DNA of 64,000 nucleotides, taken from assembly GCA_025454915.1 (NCBI GenBank), contig JALONN010000012.1:1-64000 (forward strand), read 5' to 3'. This document shows, piece by piece, positions 15,567 through 24,693 of the stretch (positions within the stretch are counted from its first letter, which is position 1; each line of letters begins with the position of its first letter). Source of the stretch: Raineya sp. (GTDB lineage Bacteria; Bacteroidota; Bacteroidia; Cytophagales; Thermonemataceae). The translations under genes were made by a program, and so were the position numbers. The notes under the pieces are model-generated. The model had not been told where the DNA came from and made no database searches. It was given only the letters and a program-made list of their open reading frames with translations.

Positions 15567-17075
15567 TTATGCATTGAGTTTCCACTTGTATAACTCATCT
15601 GCAATTTTTCTGTCATTAGATAAACGAGGTACTTTATTCTGTCCGCCTAATTTTCCCAACGATTTCATGTATTCAATAAAGGCATTGGGTTGCAGAGGAG
15701 TAATCACCAATTGTCTCAGAATATTTCCTGTAATCAAGTCATCATAATAAACGTTGAGTTCTGTCATTTTCTTATCTAAAACTTCAGCAAATTTTTGTAA
15801 ATCTGAAGGCTGTTTAGCAAATGAGATGAGCCACTCATGGTGTGGCAAGCCTTCCTGAGGTGTAACTTGTGGGGCAACAGTTATTTCAACTACTTCTGTT
15901 TCAGGGAATTGTTCTATTGTGTACTTAAGAGCTTTTTCAACTTCTTCTCCAATAACATGTTCTCCAAAAGCAGAAATAAAATGTTTAATTCTACCAGAAA
16001 CAATCACTCGATAGGGGGCTTTAGATACAAATTTTACAGTATCACCAATAGAATAAGACCATAATCCAGCATTACTACTCAATACCAATGCATAATTTTT
16101 ATTCAATTCTACTTCGCCTATTGTCAGACGTGTGGGTTTTTCATTAAAATATTCCTCAGCAGGAATAAATTCATAAAAAATACCAGTATCTAAAAGTAAA
16201 AGTAAACCTTCTGCTCCTTCACCAAATTTATCTTGGTACGCAAAAAATCCCTCTGAAGCAGGAAACATTTCTAAGGAATCTATTTTTTTACCAATGCTTT
16301 CAAACATTTTTACTTTATAAGGCTCAAAATTAACACCTCCGTTTATCAAAAGAGAAAAATTAGGAAATACATCTTTAATCTTCTTTCCTGTTTTTTCAAT
16401 AATTCTGTCAAAATACATCTGTACCCAAGGAGGAATACCCGAAATAAGCCCCATATCCTGATGCAGAGTCTCTCCAATAATCTTATCTAATTTTTCTTCC
16501 CAGTCTTCAATACAATTGGTTTCCCAAGAAGGCAACTGATTGGTTCTAAGATAACCTGGTACGTGATGATTAGAAATACCTGATAGTCTGCCTGTTAATA
16601 CTCCACCTTTTTTATCAAGAACGGGACTGCCAGATAAAAAAATCAGCTTTTTATCTAAAAATTCACTTTTCCCAGTTTCATATACATAATTGAGCAGAGC
16701 ATTTTTAGCTCCATTGATATGGTTGTGGATAGAGTCTTTAGAAATAGGAATATATTTCACTCCTGAGGTCGTTCCACTTGTTTTGGCAAAATAAAGAGGT
16801 TTTCCTTGCCACAAAATATCTTCCTGACCTTCAGTTACTTTCTCAATATAGGGGCGTAAAGCCTCATAATCCCTGACAGGAACTCTTTGTATAAAATCCT
16901 GATGATTTTGTATATTTTGAAAATCGTGATCTTTCCCAAAAAGTGTATGTTGAGCTTTTTTAATGATATTTTGAAAAACTTTTTCTTGTGCAACAACAGG
17001 CTGACGAGCCCATTTCTCTTGTCGAGCAACAGTATAAGACGCCAAAGGTTTGGCTAAAAAAGAACGGATACCCAT
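15567..17075 (-). CDS. GH3 family acyl-acid-amido synthetase-like protein
   Basis: The 502-residue protein belongs to the GH3 branch of the adenylate-forming superfamily, named after plant enzymes that join auxin or jasmonate to amino acids. The ATP-binding P-loop TSGTTSGVKYIPIS is visible near residue 110, with further GH3 landmarks INGGVNFEPYK, MFPASEGFFAYQ and YSIGDTVKFVS. Bacteroidota commonly carry such genes with no known substrate; it could activate a carboxylic acid for amide formation. It lies 33 bases downstream of trmD on the same strand, so may be co-transcribed with it. Confidence 0.9.
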   Translation of the reverse strand: MGIRSFLAKPLASYTVARQEKWARQPVVAQEKVFQNIIKKAQHTLFGKDHDFQNIQNHQDFIQRVPVRDYEALRPYIEKVTEGQEDILWQGKPLYFAKTSGTTSGVKYIPISKDSIHNHINGAKNALLNYVYETGKSEFLDKKLIFLSGSPVLDKKGGVLTGRLSGISNHHVPGYLRTNQLPSWETNCIEDWEEKLDKIIGETLHQDMGLISGIPPWVQMYFDRIIEKTGKKIKDVFPNFSLLINGGVNFEPYKVKMFESIGKKIDSLEMFPASEGFFAYQDKFGEGAEGLLLLLDTGIFYEFIPAEEYFNEKPTRLTIGEVELNKNYALVLSSNAGLWSYSIGDTVKFVSKAPYRVIVSGRIKHFISAFGEHVIGEEVEKALKYTIEQFPETEVVEITVAPQVTPQEGLPHHEWLISFAKQPSDLQKFAEVLDKKMTELNVYYDDLITGNILRQLVITPLQPNAFIEYMKSLGKLGGQNKVPRLSNDRKIADELYKWKLNA

Positions 17076-17108
17076 TTGTATTTTTATTTGATGAAAAAGT
17101 AATATCTC

Positions 17109-17789
17109 TTATTCGTGGTTTAATAAATCTGGTCTTCGTATTTTTGTTCGTTCTAAGGATTGTTCAAAACGCCAGTTATCAATTTTCTTATGGTCTCCAG
17201 AAAGTAAAATTTCAGGAACTTGCCATCCATTATAATCTTCTGGACGTGTATAAACGGGTGGAGCTAAAAAATTATCCTGAAAAGAATCTGTAAGTGCTGA
17301 AGTCTCATCAGAAAGCACTCCAGGGAGCAATCTGATAATTGCATCCGAAACTACAGCAGCAGCAAGTTCACCACCTGAAAGTACATAATCTCCAATACTG
17401 ATTTCTTTGGTAATAAAATGCTCTCTTACACGTTCATCAACACCTTTGTAATGTCCACAAAGCATAATTAAATTACCTTTAAGAGAAAGTTGATTAGCCA
17501 TTTTCTGATTGAAACGCTCTCCGTCAGGAGTCATATAAATGATTTCGTCATAGTTTCTTTCTGATTTCAGTTTGCTGATACATCTATCAATGGGTTCAAT
17601 CATCATCACCATTCCAGCACCACCTCCAAACTGATAATCATCTGTAATTCTGTGTTTTCCTAAGCCATATTCTCTCAAATTGTGTACAACTACCTCTACC
17701 AGCCCCTTTTCAATAGCTCTTTTAAGAATACTATGAGAAAACGGACTTTCAAGCAAATGAGGAACAACACTAATAATATCTATTCGCAT
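17109..17789 (-). CDS. trmD: tRNA (guanine-37-N1)-methyltransferase
   Basis: TrmD transfers a methyl group from S-adenosylmethionine to N1 of G37, next to the anticodon, which prevents +1 frameshifting. The 226-residue SPOUT enzyme shows the family segments MRIDIISVVPHLLESPFSHS at the start, the YQFGGGAGMVM loop, LCGHYKGVDERV and the trefoil-knot motif IGDYVLSGGELAA, which holds the cofactor. The usual bacterial rpsP-rimM-trmD-rplS operon is broken here: rplS is 7 kb away on the other strand, and trmD instead follows cheB by 27 bases. Confidence 0.97.
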   Translation of the reverse strand: MRIDIISVVPHLLESPFSHSILKRAIEKGLVEVVVHNLREYGLGKHRITDDYQFGGGAGMVMMIEPIDRCISKLKSERNYDEIIYMTPDGERFNQKMANQLSLKGNLIMLCGHYKGVDERVREHFITKEISIGDYVLSGGELAAAVVSDAIIRLLPGVLSDETSALTDSFQDNFLAPPVYTRPEDYNGWQVPEILLSGDHKKIDNWRFEQSLERTKIRRPDLLNHE

Positions 17790-17816
17790 GGGATTTCATT
17801 TAAATAATGATGGCAC

Positions 17817-18428
17817 TTATACATAGTGATAGTGCAACTGATTGAGAAAATCTAAAATTTCATCAGTAGTAAGGGTATAATCGATAGCTGTTTCCTTAAG
17901 TGCAGAAGTGGGCATGGTGTCAATAAGGCATTCTGAAGGCTCCTGAATAATGGTTAATCCACCTTTTTCAGCTATTCTTTTCATACCCAAAGCTCCATCT
18001 TTATTTGCTCCAGAAAGTAAAATGCCAATGAGTTTATTACGAAACACATAAGCAGCTGTCATAAAAGTAATATCAATGGCAGGTCTAGAATTATTAAACA
18101 TGCCTTCAGTAGAAATTGTAAACGTATTTCCTAGCTCTACACCTAAATGATAGTTTGCAGGAGCCAAGTATATTTTTCCTTTTCTGATTTGCTCTTTATC
18201 TTCGGGTTCTTCTATCAACTTAGCACTTTTTATGTTGAGTGCTTCTACAAAGCCATTCCTAACATCTTTTAGTCTGTGTAAGCACATGATAATAGGTACT
18301 TGAAAATCTTCAGGTAAATTTTGTAAAATTTTACTAATTACCTGAAAACTTCCTGCCGAGCCACCTATTACAATAGCTTTGTATTGGTTGTTAAGATTAT
18401 ACTTGCTTTTTGTAAGACTGATATTCAT
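17817..18428 (-). CDS. cheB: CheB-type protein-glutamate methylesterase domain, no receiver
   Basis: This 203-residue protein is the catalytic domain of CheB alone, which removes methyl groups from chemoreceptor glutamates. The Ser-His-Asp triad is visible as GGSAGSF (Ser near residue 24), the His in MCLHRLK, and the Asp in LLSGANKDGALGM. The N-terminal phospho-receiver that usually controls CheB is absent, so phosphorylation control would have to come from another protein. It follows cheR by 20 bases and precedes trmD by 27. No chemoreceptor or CheA gene is nearby. Confidence 0.9.
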   Translation of the reverse strand: MNISLTKSKYNLNNQYKAIVIGGSAGSFQVISKILQNLPEDFQVPIIMCLHRLKDVRNGFVEALNIKSAKLIEEPEDKEQIRKGKIYLAPANYHLGVELGNTFTISTEGMFNNSRPAIDITFMTAAYVFRNKLIGILLSGANKDGALGMKRIAEKGGLTIIQEPSECLIDTMPTSALKETAIDYTLTTDEILDFLNQLHYHYV

Positions 18429-18448
18429 TGCTTTAAATACTCACCAAA

Positions 18449-19279
18449 TTAGTCTCTAATTTTCTTATAAATTTTTTCTTCATTGTTTACAACAATAAAT
18501 TTATTTGCTAACTCACACCATATTAATGATTCTTTAGAGCCAATAGCCAAATAAGCATATTTATGTAAACTTTCATGAAATAACCTTAATACCTGATTTT
18601 GAAGAGTTTGGTTAAAATATATCATAACATTTCGGCAAAGTATCAAGTCGAATTTGCTAAAAGCAGAACCTGTAACCAAATTTTGTTCTCTAAACTCTAC
18701 ATTTCTTACTAAGTTTTGATCCATTACTGCTTTTCCACTTTCTTCTTTATAATAATTTTCTAAATTGTAAAGCCCCCCAAATGTTGTATAATTCTTCTTA
18801 TTTACTTCCATATTTTTGATATGGTATCGAGCTTCTCTTGCTTTATCTAAGATGACATGGTCTATATCAGTAGCTACAATTTTTACATTGTCCAAGATGC
18901 CCATCTCTTCCAACACAATAGCCATTGAGTAAACTTCTTCACCTGATGAACAGCCAGCATGCCAAATAGAAAAATTCTCATTATTCTGTCTAATGTGTGG
19001 AATAATATGAGTTTTGAGTTCAACCCAAAAAGTAGGGTCTCTAAACATTTCAGTTACATTTACTGTAATTTCTGCTAAAAACTCTTTAAAAAACTTAGCG
19101 TCTATGTCTAATCTTCTTAACAATGTAGGCACTCCCTCCATTTTATAAAGTTCCAATACACGAGCTACACGCCTCTTGAAAGATGACATGGCATAATTGC
19201 CGAAATCGTAATCGTATTTTTGTTTGATGAGGTCAGTAATCAAACGAAGCTCACTAATCTCTATTTCTTGCTGTAACAT
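18449..19279 (-). CDS. cheR: CheR-type protein-glutamate methyltransferase
   Basis: CheR methylates glutamates of chemoreceptors with S-adenosylmethionine. The 276-residue protein has the N-terminal helical domain (about residues 1-80) and the methyltransferase domain with the cofactor motif IWHAGCSSGEEVYSMAI, the segment FRDPTFW and the late ILCRNVMIYFNQ motif. It lacks TPR or PAS additions. Together with the downstream cheB it forms a minimal methylation pair without receptor or kinase genes. In non-flagellated Bacteroidota such pairs may serve gliding or other sensory systems; that part is inference. Confidence 0.93.
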   Translation of the reverse strand: MLQQEIEISELRLITDLIKQKYDYDFGNYAMSSFKRRVARVLELYKMEGVPTLLRRLDIDAKFFKEFLAEITVNVTEMFRDPTFWVELKTHIIPHIRQNNENFSIWHAGCSSGEEVYSMAIVLEEMGILDNVKIVATDIDHVILDKAREARYHIKNMEVNKKNYTTFGGLYNLENYYKEESGKAVMDQNLVRNVEFREQNLVTGSAFSKFDLILCRNVMIYFNQTLQNQVLRLFHESLHKYAYLAIGSKESLIWCELANKFIVVNNEEKIYKKIRD

Positions 19280-19329
19280 ACCTATCAGCGTATTTTTTGA
19301 ATAAAAATAAGAGGGTTTTATGAATTTTC

Positions 19330-19370
19330 AAAATAAAATAAAAAAGCAAACCCCAAAAAGATTTGCTTTT
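19330..19370 (-). terminator. Terminator of the DciA-like gene
   Basis: AAAAGCAAA (19342-19350) pairs with TTTGCTTTT (19362-19370) around an 11-base loop. On the minus strand the stem is followed by a U-rich tract, fitting the end of the gene at 19450. Confidence 0.65.
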
Positions 19371-19449
19371 AATGTATCTTTAAACTTTTACTAAAACTTA
19401 CTAATATGGTAAAATCAAATACCTTGCCATTTGTTTGTGCATGTAAGTT

Positions 19450-19758
19450 TTATAGAAAGGTTATATCATTAATAACATCATATTGGAATTTTTGATTGAG
19501 AAGGTAAATGATTTTCTCTTTGCTCATCTGAAGTTCGTTGCGTAAGGGAGCAGAAATGATTTTTACACACAAAACTTTATCTTTAATGAAAATAGTAGCA
19601 GTTTTTTCAGCAATTGGGAGTCCCATAATCTCAGACCAAGACTGCACGATTTGTGTAGAATCAAGTTTTGTCCGTAATTTATAAGAATCTAAAAGTGCAT
19701 CAATAGCCTCTTTCATTGTATAAGTATCAGCTTTACGAGATTTGTGATTTAAACCCAT
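19450..19758 (-). CDS. DUF721/DciA-like protein
   Basis: The 102-residue protein resembles the DUF721 family, whose member DciA loads the replicative helicase in many bacteria that lack DnaC or DnaI. Characteristic are the N-terminal MKEAIDALLDSYKLRTKLD helix, WSEIMGLPIAEKTATIFIKD, and LRNELQMSKEKIIYLLNQKF, which form a KH-like fold. Bacteroidota members are short like this one. Helicase loading in this organism is inferred from the family, not shown. It stands alone on the minus strand, upstream of cheR by about 170 bases, with its own terminator between. Confidence 0.8.
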   Translation of the reverse strand: MGLNHKSRKADTYTMKEAIDALLDSYKLRTKLDSTQIVQSWSEIMGLPIAEKTATIFIKDKVLCVKIISAPLRNELQMSKEKIIYLLNQKFQYDVINDITFL

Positions 19759-19857
19759 TTATCAAAAAATATAATGTAACAAAATTATAGGAAAATGACT
19801 TTATTTACAAAGTTTGAATAAAATTTATTATATTAGCTTCCAAAAAAGTCTGTAATT

Positions 19858-21408
19858 ATGAGATATTTCCTACTTTTATTATTCTTATATCCATTTTTAT
19901 CCCTAGCTCAATTACATGAAGATACAAGATTTGAGCAAAAAATACCTAAAAAGTTAGACTACACTTTTGAAATGCTTCCACTCATCAAAGAAAAAAAGGT
20001 TATTTTGTTTGGTGAAAAAGAAGCTTGGGCAGAAAATACCAAAAAACGGAAATACTATTTTAAGATTTTAGATTCTACCCTAAAACAAACATCAGAAAAA
20101 GAATTTAATTTGGATCGAAGATGGCTTTATGAGGGCAACTACACTGACAGTACTAACTTATACTTACTTTTTTACACAGATAATCACAAAGAGTTTGTAA
20201 TATTAGTCTATACACAAAGTGGTGATATAGAATACAAAACAGGTATCTTACCCTTCAATTTTCAGCCCAGCAGTTTTGTTGTTTTTGGAAATAATGCGTT
20301 TCTAATAGGTCAAAATAAGGGAAAAGATGTAGTTATAGACTACAGCTTTTTTGATAATACTGTAAAAGTTATACCTTCTTTTTTTGATGAAAAATATGAT
20401 ATTAAAAATATAGAAATCAATAATCAAGAAAGTATAGCCAACATTTTAATACAAGAATCTAAGCGAGGAGATAAAAATTTTTTTATCAGAAGGGTTTTAA
20501 GTAATGGTAAACAGGTTTCAGAAAATAAGTTTTCCTTTGATAAGGAAAAATACCCTACAGATTTAGAACCCATTACAATTAATAATCAACACTATTTAAT
20601 GGGTTTGTATGGAGATGGGCAAAGCCATTTGTATTCACAGGGCTGGATTTGGATAAAATATGACCCTGAAAATCCAAACCCATATATGAAACAAGAATCT
20701 TTTGATAATGTAAAAAACTTCTTTGTCTACTTTCCTAAAAAAGTAAGACAGGAAAAAGAAAGAGAAAAAGTTTTTGAAAAAAAAGAAGAGGGTAAGTCTT
20801 ACACATACAGACTAAGATTTAGGTTACATAAACCAATCTTTTATAACAATCAAATTATTGTGGTTGCAGAATCATTCAATGCTGCATATCAACATAATAC
20901 GAACTTCCCTAACCCTGTAATGAGTACAAATCCTATGTTTATGAACTTGCCACCAACCAACAGAGGGTGGAGAGGTTCTACAATGCCTTCATATCAATTT
21001 GTCCATGCTATTGTATTAGCATTTGACTTAAAAGGAGATTTATTATGGGATAATGCGATTCGCATCAAGGATATCACAAAAAGCTATTTGGATGAAAATG
21101 TAACATTTATCCCTCATAAAGAAAAATCAATATTATTACAATGCCATGAAAAAGGAATTAACATTAAAGTCTTCAAACAAAATGAAGTAATTTATGAAAA
21201 TGAAACGATTCCTTATCAAAAAAGCTATAATATTGTTCCTCGAAAAGATGACAAAATTAGGGCTAATAATAGCAAAATATTAGGTTGGTATGATGATTAT
21301 ATACTAGTTACAGGTATTTACAACCCAAAAGCTCATAAATTTTTTAGTTCAGAAGACGATATTTTTTATATTGCAAAGGTTAAATTTGCAAAGCCAGAAA
21401 GTAAATAA
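19858..21408 (+). CDS. Secreted hypothetical protein
   Basis: The 516-residue product has a clear signal peptide (MRYFLLLLFLYPFLSLAQ, cleavage after about residue 18). The rest is rich in aromatic and charged residues with alternating beta-strand patterns, as in a beta-propeller or other all-beta exoprotein, but I recognise no family or catalytic motif. A Pro/Asn/Met-rich insertion lies at about residues 350-385. It is followed after seven bases by the CapA-like lipoprotein gene, then by a glycosyltransferase, so it may act at the cell surface. No C-terminal sorting domain is evident. Confidence 0.65.
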   Translation: MRYFLLLLFLYPFLSLAQLHEDTRFEQKIPKKLDYTFEMLPLIKEKKVILFGEKEAWAENTKKRKYYFKILDSTLKQTSEKEFNLDRRWLYEGNYTDSTNLYLLFYTDNHKEFVILVYTQSGDIEYKTGILPFNFQPSSFVVFGNNAFLIGQNKGKDVVIDYSFFDNTVKVIPSFFDEKYDIKNIEINNQESIANILIQESKRGDKNFFIRRVLSNGKQVSENKFSFDKEKYPTDLEPITINNQHYLMGLYGDGQSHLYSQGWIWIKYDPENPNPYMKQESFDNVKNFFVYFPKKVRQEKEREKVFEKKEEGKSYTYRLRFRLHKPIFYNNQIIVVAESFNAAYQHNTNFPNPVMSTNPMFMNLPPTNRGWRGSTMPSYQFVHAIVLAFDLKGDLLWDNAIRIKDITKSYLDENVTFIPHKEKSILLQCHEKGINIKVFKQNEVIYENETIPYQKSYNIVPRKDDKIRANNSKILGWYDDYILVTGIYNPKAHKFFSSEDDIFYIAKVKFAKPESK

Positions 21409-21415
21409 GATAAAA

Positions 21416-22777
21416 ATGTTTAATATTTTTCATAGCATCGCCTTAATCATACTTCTACAATCATGTGGGCAGTCTCAAGGAGAAAATCAAAAAGATAGTT
21501 CTACAAAAAAAACTCAAGAAGAAACAACAGCCATTTTGGCTGTTACTGGTTTTGGAGTGGATCGTACAAATATCTCACTCAAAGAACTTAAAGAGCTATA
21601 TTGTAAAGGAGAGGTCTATGTTCTTGAGAAATCTCAAAAAAGAGTAAGCCAAGTTTTTAGTTGTAAAAATACCAAAATACTCAAAGATGTTCGAGATTTT
21701 GCACCAATAGCAAAAGAGAATATTTTATTATTAGATTTAGAAAACACAAATCCTCAATTCAAAGCATTGTCTGTGGATTCTATTAGTTTTTTCCAAAATC
21801 CGGAAAAATATAACTTATATGCTTTAGGAGAAGAAAAAAAGAAATTTGACTTTCAAAGTAAAATTACTAAATTTACTCTTACAGGCACAACAGCCATTAC
21901 TCGTCATATGGGACGAGCGACATCTGCCAATGGTATGGACTGGCTGATTGCAAATATTCTAAATGAAGTAAAAAATTCAGATTACTTGCATGTGAGTAAC
22001 GAAGTAAGTGCCAAAGACAACTGTGAATATGTCTCAGGAATGCGTTTTTGTATGAAAACAGAACATCTTGAAGTATTAAACAAACTGGGAGTGGATATTG
22101 TAGAACTCACAGGCAATCACAATTTAGACCACGGGAAAGACCCCTACATACAAACCATGCAATGGTATAAAAACAATAAAATGCAAGTATTTGGAGGAGG
22201 ACTTACCCCTGAGGATGCTAATAAGCCATTGATAATCAATTTGAAAGATGGAAAAAAAGTAGCTTTTATTGGATTTAATGAAAGTTGTCCTGTTCGTGAA
22301 TGTGCTGGTAAAGGAGGCAATAGTGTTGGAGCGGCTCCTTATGATAGTATAAAAGTTGCTAAAACCATTAAAGAGTTAAAAAATAATAAAGAAATTAGTT
22401 ATGTAATCGCTTCTGTACAATTTGATGAAGTAGATTCATACAGTCCAACAAAATCACAAACACGAATTACAAAATATCTTATAGATTGTGGAGCTGATTT
22501 TGTGTATGGTTCTCAAGCTCATCAGGTTCAACAAGTAGAGTTCTACAAAGGAAAGCCCATCTTTCATGGTTTAGGAAATTTCTTATTTGACCAAATACAT
22601 CGTTTGGGAGTAAGACAAGGCTTTTTTCTTCATAACTATTTCTATAATGGAAAAATAGTACAGTCTGTACCTGTATTTACATTTACAGCCATAGAACGCA
22701 GACCAGCATTTGCAAATCCCGAAGAAATTAAGGGAATTAAAAAAGTAATTTTCTTGGATAAAAATTTATATCAATAA
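21416..22777 (+). CDS. CapA-family (poly-gamma-glutamate synthesis type) lipoprotein
   Basis: The C-terminal two thirds (about residues 155-440) match the CapA metallophosphoesterase-like family, with TGTTAITRHMGRA near the start, VELTGNHNLDHG in the core and the late GSQAHQVQ and HGLGNFLFDQ motifs. In Gram-positives CapA helps make or anchor poly-gamma-glutamate; in Gram-negatives the role is unclear. I moved the start to the ATG at 21416 because MFNIFHSIALIILLQSCG is a lipoprotein signal with lipobox LQSC; the open frame extends 45 bases further up into the previous gene. The glycosyltransferase gene starts five bases after the stop. Confidence 0.85.
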   Translation: MFNIFHSIALIILLQSCGQSQGENQKDSSTKKTQEETTAILAVTGFGVDRTNISLKELKELYCKGEVYVLEKSQKRVSQVFSCKNTKILKDVRDFAPIAKENILLLDLENTNPQFKALSVDSISFFQNPEKYNLYALGEEKKKFDFQSKITKFTLTGTTAITRHMGRATSANGMDWLIANILNEVKNSDYLHVSNEVSAKDNCEYVSGMRFCMKTEHLEVLNKLGVDIVELTGNHNLDHGKDPYIQTMQWYKNNKMQVFGGGLTPEDANKPLIINLKDGKKVAFIGFNESCPVRECAGKGGNSVGAAPYDSIKVAKTIKELKNNKEISYVIASVQFDEVDSYSPTKSQTRITKYLIDCGADFVYGSQAHQVQQVEFYKGKPIFHGLGNFLFDQIHRLGVRQGFFLHNYFYNGKIVQSVPVFTFTAIERRPAFANPEEIKGIKKVIFLDKNLYQ

Positions 22778-22782
22778 AAACC

Positions 22783-23697
22783 TTGAAACCTGCAATTAGC
22801 ATAATTATACCAACTTATAACGGACAAAATAAAGTAGCCAATGCTCTCAAATCGTTAGAAAAGCAGAGCTTTCAAAATTTTGAAGTAATTGTGGTAATAG
22901 ATGGCTCTAAAGACAATACAGAGGCTATCCTGAAAAAACAAACATTCAATTTCCACTTAAAAGTTATTGTTCAAGAAAACAAGGGACGTTCTGGTTCTAG
23001 GAATAGAGGTGTAAAAGAGGCAGAGGCAGATTTATTACTTTTTTTGGATGATGACATACGCATAGAGCCTAATGGTATAGAAAAACATCTGGAATTTTAT
23101 CAGAAAATACTAAAAAGTAGTATATTAATGGGTTGTGCCATAGAGGATTTTGCTGTGATGACAACAGATTTCCAAAAATATAAAGGTTATTTAAGTAGAA
23201 AATGGGGAATGGAAGTCGAAAACAGAAAGCCTTTAGCTAAAGATAAATTTTTCTTAACTGCTGCAAACTGTTCAATGAAAAAAGATTTGTTCTATCAATT
23301 AGGAGAATTTGACGAAAAATTGAAAGATGCAGAAGATTATGACTTAGGTAAAAGAGCAACAGAAAATGATATAGATATATATTTTGATGATTCTATTATT
23401 GGCTGGCATGATGATTTTATTACCTGTAAATCATATATTACAAGGCAACAACAATACAAAGTTTCTCATCAAAAATTAAAAGAATTTTATCCAAATCGCT
23501 ATCAGAAAATACAATACGATTATAAAGAAGCAAAAGGAATTAAAAAAATGATTTATTGGTTTTTTTCAGGAGCTTTCTGGGTAAATGTCATAGATAAATT
23601 TAATTTTTTACGAATTCTGCCTAAAAAGCTCCGATATAAAATATATGATATAATTGTAACAGCTAATACAGTTCATTTTCCTTTGAAAATAGATTAA
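22783..23697 (+). CDS. Family 2 glycosyltransferase
   Basis: The 304-residue protein has the GT-A fold of family GT2: ISIIIPTYNGQNKVANALKS at the start, the VVIDGSKDNTE nucleotide-sugar loop, and the metal-binding DxD-type motif in LLFLDDDIRIEP. A later EDYDLGKRA fits the acceptor-site ED motif. One hydrophobic stretch at about residues 255-270 may associate with the membrane. The start is TTG at 22783; no better ATG lies before the first beta strand. It follows the CapA-like gene by five bases and overlaps the end of the convergent rpiB gene. The sugar is unknown. Confidence 0.9.
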   Translation: MKPAISIIIPTYNGQNKVANALKSLEKQSFQNFEVIVVIDGSKDNTEAILKKQTFNFHLKVIVQENKGRSGSRNRGVKEAEADLLLFLDDDIRIEPNGIEKHLEFYQKILKSSILMGCAIEDFAVMTTDFQKYKGYLSRKWGMEVENRKPLAKDKFFLTAANCSMKKDLFYQLGEFDEKLKDAEDYDLGKRATENDIDIYFDDSIIGWHDDFITCKSYITRQQQYKVSHQKLKEFYPNRYQKIQYDYKEAKGIKKMIYWFFSGAFWVNVIDKFNFLRILPKKLRYKIYDIIVTANTVHFPLKID

Positions 23698-24128
23698 CAA
23701 CCAGCTGTTATTTTAGAAACACGATTGCTATGTCTTCCTCCTTCAAAAGCTGTATTTAAAAAAGCATTTACCATATCCTGAGCAGTTTCAATACTTACAA
23801 AACGAGCAGGTAAACACAAAACATTGGCATCATTGTGTTGACGAGCTAGCTCAGCAAGCTCAGTTGTCCAACATAAAGCAGCCCTAATATCTTTGTGTTT
23901 GTTTGCTGTAATAGCTACACCATTACCACTTCCACAAACCAAAATCCCAAAGTTACTGTCTTGACTTTCAACAGAATTTGCAACAGGGTGAGCAAAATCT
24001 GGATAATCTACAGAATCGGATGAATGTGTCCCAAAATCTGTAAATTCTATATTTTTCGAAAATAAAAACTTCTTAATCAGTTCTTTGTATTCAAAACCTG
24101 CATGGTCTGAGCCAATAGCTATTTTCAT
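23694..24128 (-). CDS. rpiB: Ribose-5-phosphate isomerase B
   Basis: RpiB interconverts ribose 5-phosphate and ribulose 5-phosphate in the pentose phosphate pathway. The 144-residue protein shows MKIAIGSDHAGFEYKELIKK at the start, YPDFAHPVA, the active-site loop GILVCGSGNGVAITANKHKD with the catalytic Cys, and the HNDANVLCLPARF motif. It ends tail to tail with the glycosyltransferase gene, overlapping by four bases, and there is no terminator between them. The lipoprotein gene to its right reads in the same direction and ends 17 bases before its start. Confidence 0.96.
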   Translation of the reverse strand: MKIAIGSDHAGFEYKELIKKFLFSKNIEFTDFGTHSSDSVDYPDFAHPVANSVESQDSNFGILVCGSGNGVAITANKHKDIRAALCWTTELAELARQHNDANVLCLPARFVSIETAQDMVNAFLNTAFEGGRHSNRVSKITAGC

Positions 24129-24145
24129 AAAGGTAGAAATTTGTA

Positions 24146-24535
24146 TTATTTATATTTAAGAGCAATACAACTTAAATTATATCCATACTTATCTTGACTG
24201 ATAACCAATTGATAGTTGATAGTCATGATAGCATCAGCACCCATTTCTTTTGCTTTTTTAGTCAATTGATAAATAAGAATTTCTTTTTCATCATATTTAT
24301 AACCTTTAGGCAAATCTCCATAATGAGTAAGGAGTTCTTTTCTGGCATCTTTAGATTTTCTAGAATAATATTTCTCATTATCAAGTTTAACATTTCCTAA
24401 AACTTCATAAGATTTATTAGGCTCATTTTTGTCCCAAAACACTTCAACGGGGTATTTGTTAAGCATCATACCAGACCTAAATGCACAAGAGTTGGCTATG
24501 AACAAAATAATTAATAAAGAAAATAATCGTTTCAT
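24146..24535 (-). CDS. Small lipoprotein, YbjQ-like C-terminus possible
   Basis: From the ATG at 24533-24535 the product begins MKRLFSLLIILFIANSC, a lipoprotein signal with lipobox ANSC; another ATG three codons upstream is possible. The mature part of about 112 residues has one recognisable stretch, KAKEMGADAIMTINYQ, which resembles the AxxxGADAI segment of YbjQ-like and related small surface proteins. I do not assign a function. It sits directly upstream of rpiB on the same strand, 17 bases apart, so the two are probably co-transcribed. Confidence 0.7.
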   Translation of the reverse strand: MKRLFSLLIILFIANSCAFRSGMMLNKYPVEVFWDKNEPNKSYEVLGNVKLDNEKYYSRKSKDARKELLTHYGDLPKGYKYDEKEILIYQLTKKAKEMGADAIMTINYQLVISQDKYGYNLSCIALKYK

Positions 24536-24620
24536 GGTTAACAATTTTTTGGTGTTGCAAGTTAATAACTTTTTAAGTTAAATTTTATTTTTGTTTTTAT
24601 AAAAAAGTTCAATAAAAAAC

Positions 24621-24651
24621 TTGTAAAGTTTGAAAATCAATATTATATTTG
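24621..24651 (+). promoter_or_regulatory. Promoter of rplS
   Basis: TTG at 24621-24623 and TATATTTG at 24644-24651 lie 20 bases apart, a good Bacteroidota promoter. The start codon is about 43 bases downstream. A short inverted repeat, CTCA/TGAG, begins three bases after the box. Confidence 0.75.
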
Positions 24652-24693
24652 CACCTCATTTGAGAAAATCCATCATAAAAATATTATAAATTT

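Noticed and set aside
16988..17293. 101-codon plus-strand frame across the trmD and GH3 genes
   Set aside because: It bridges two convincing minus-strand genes and has no recognisable protein character.
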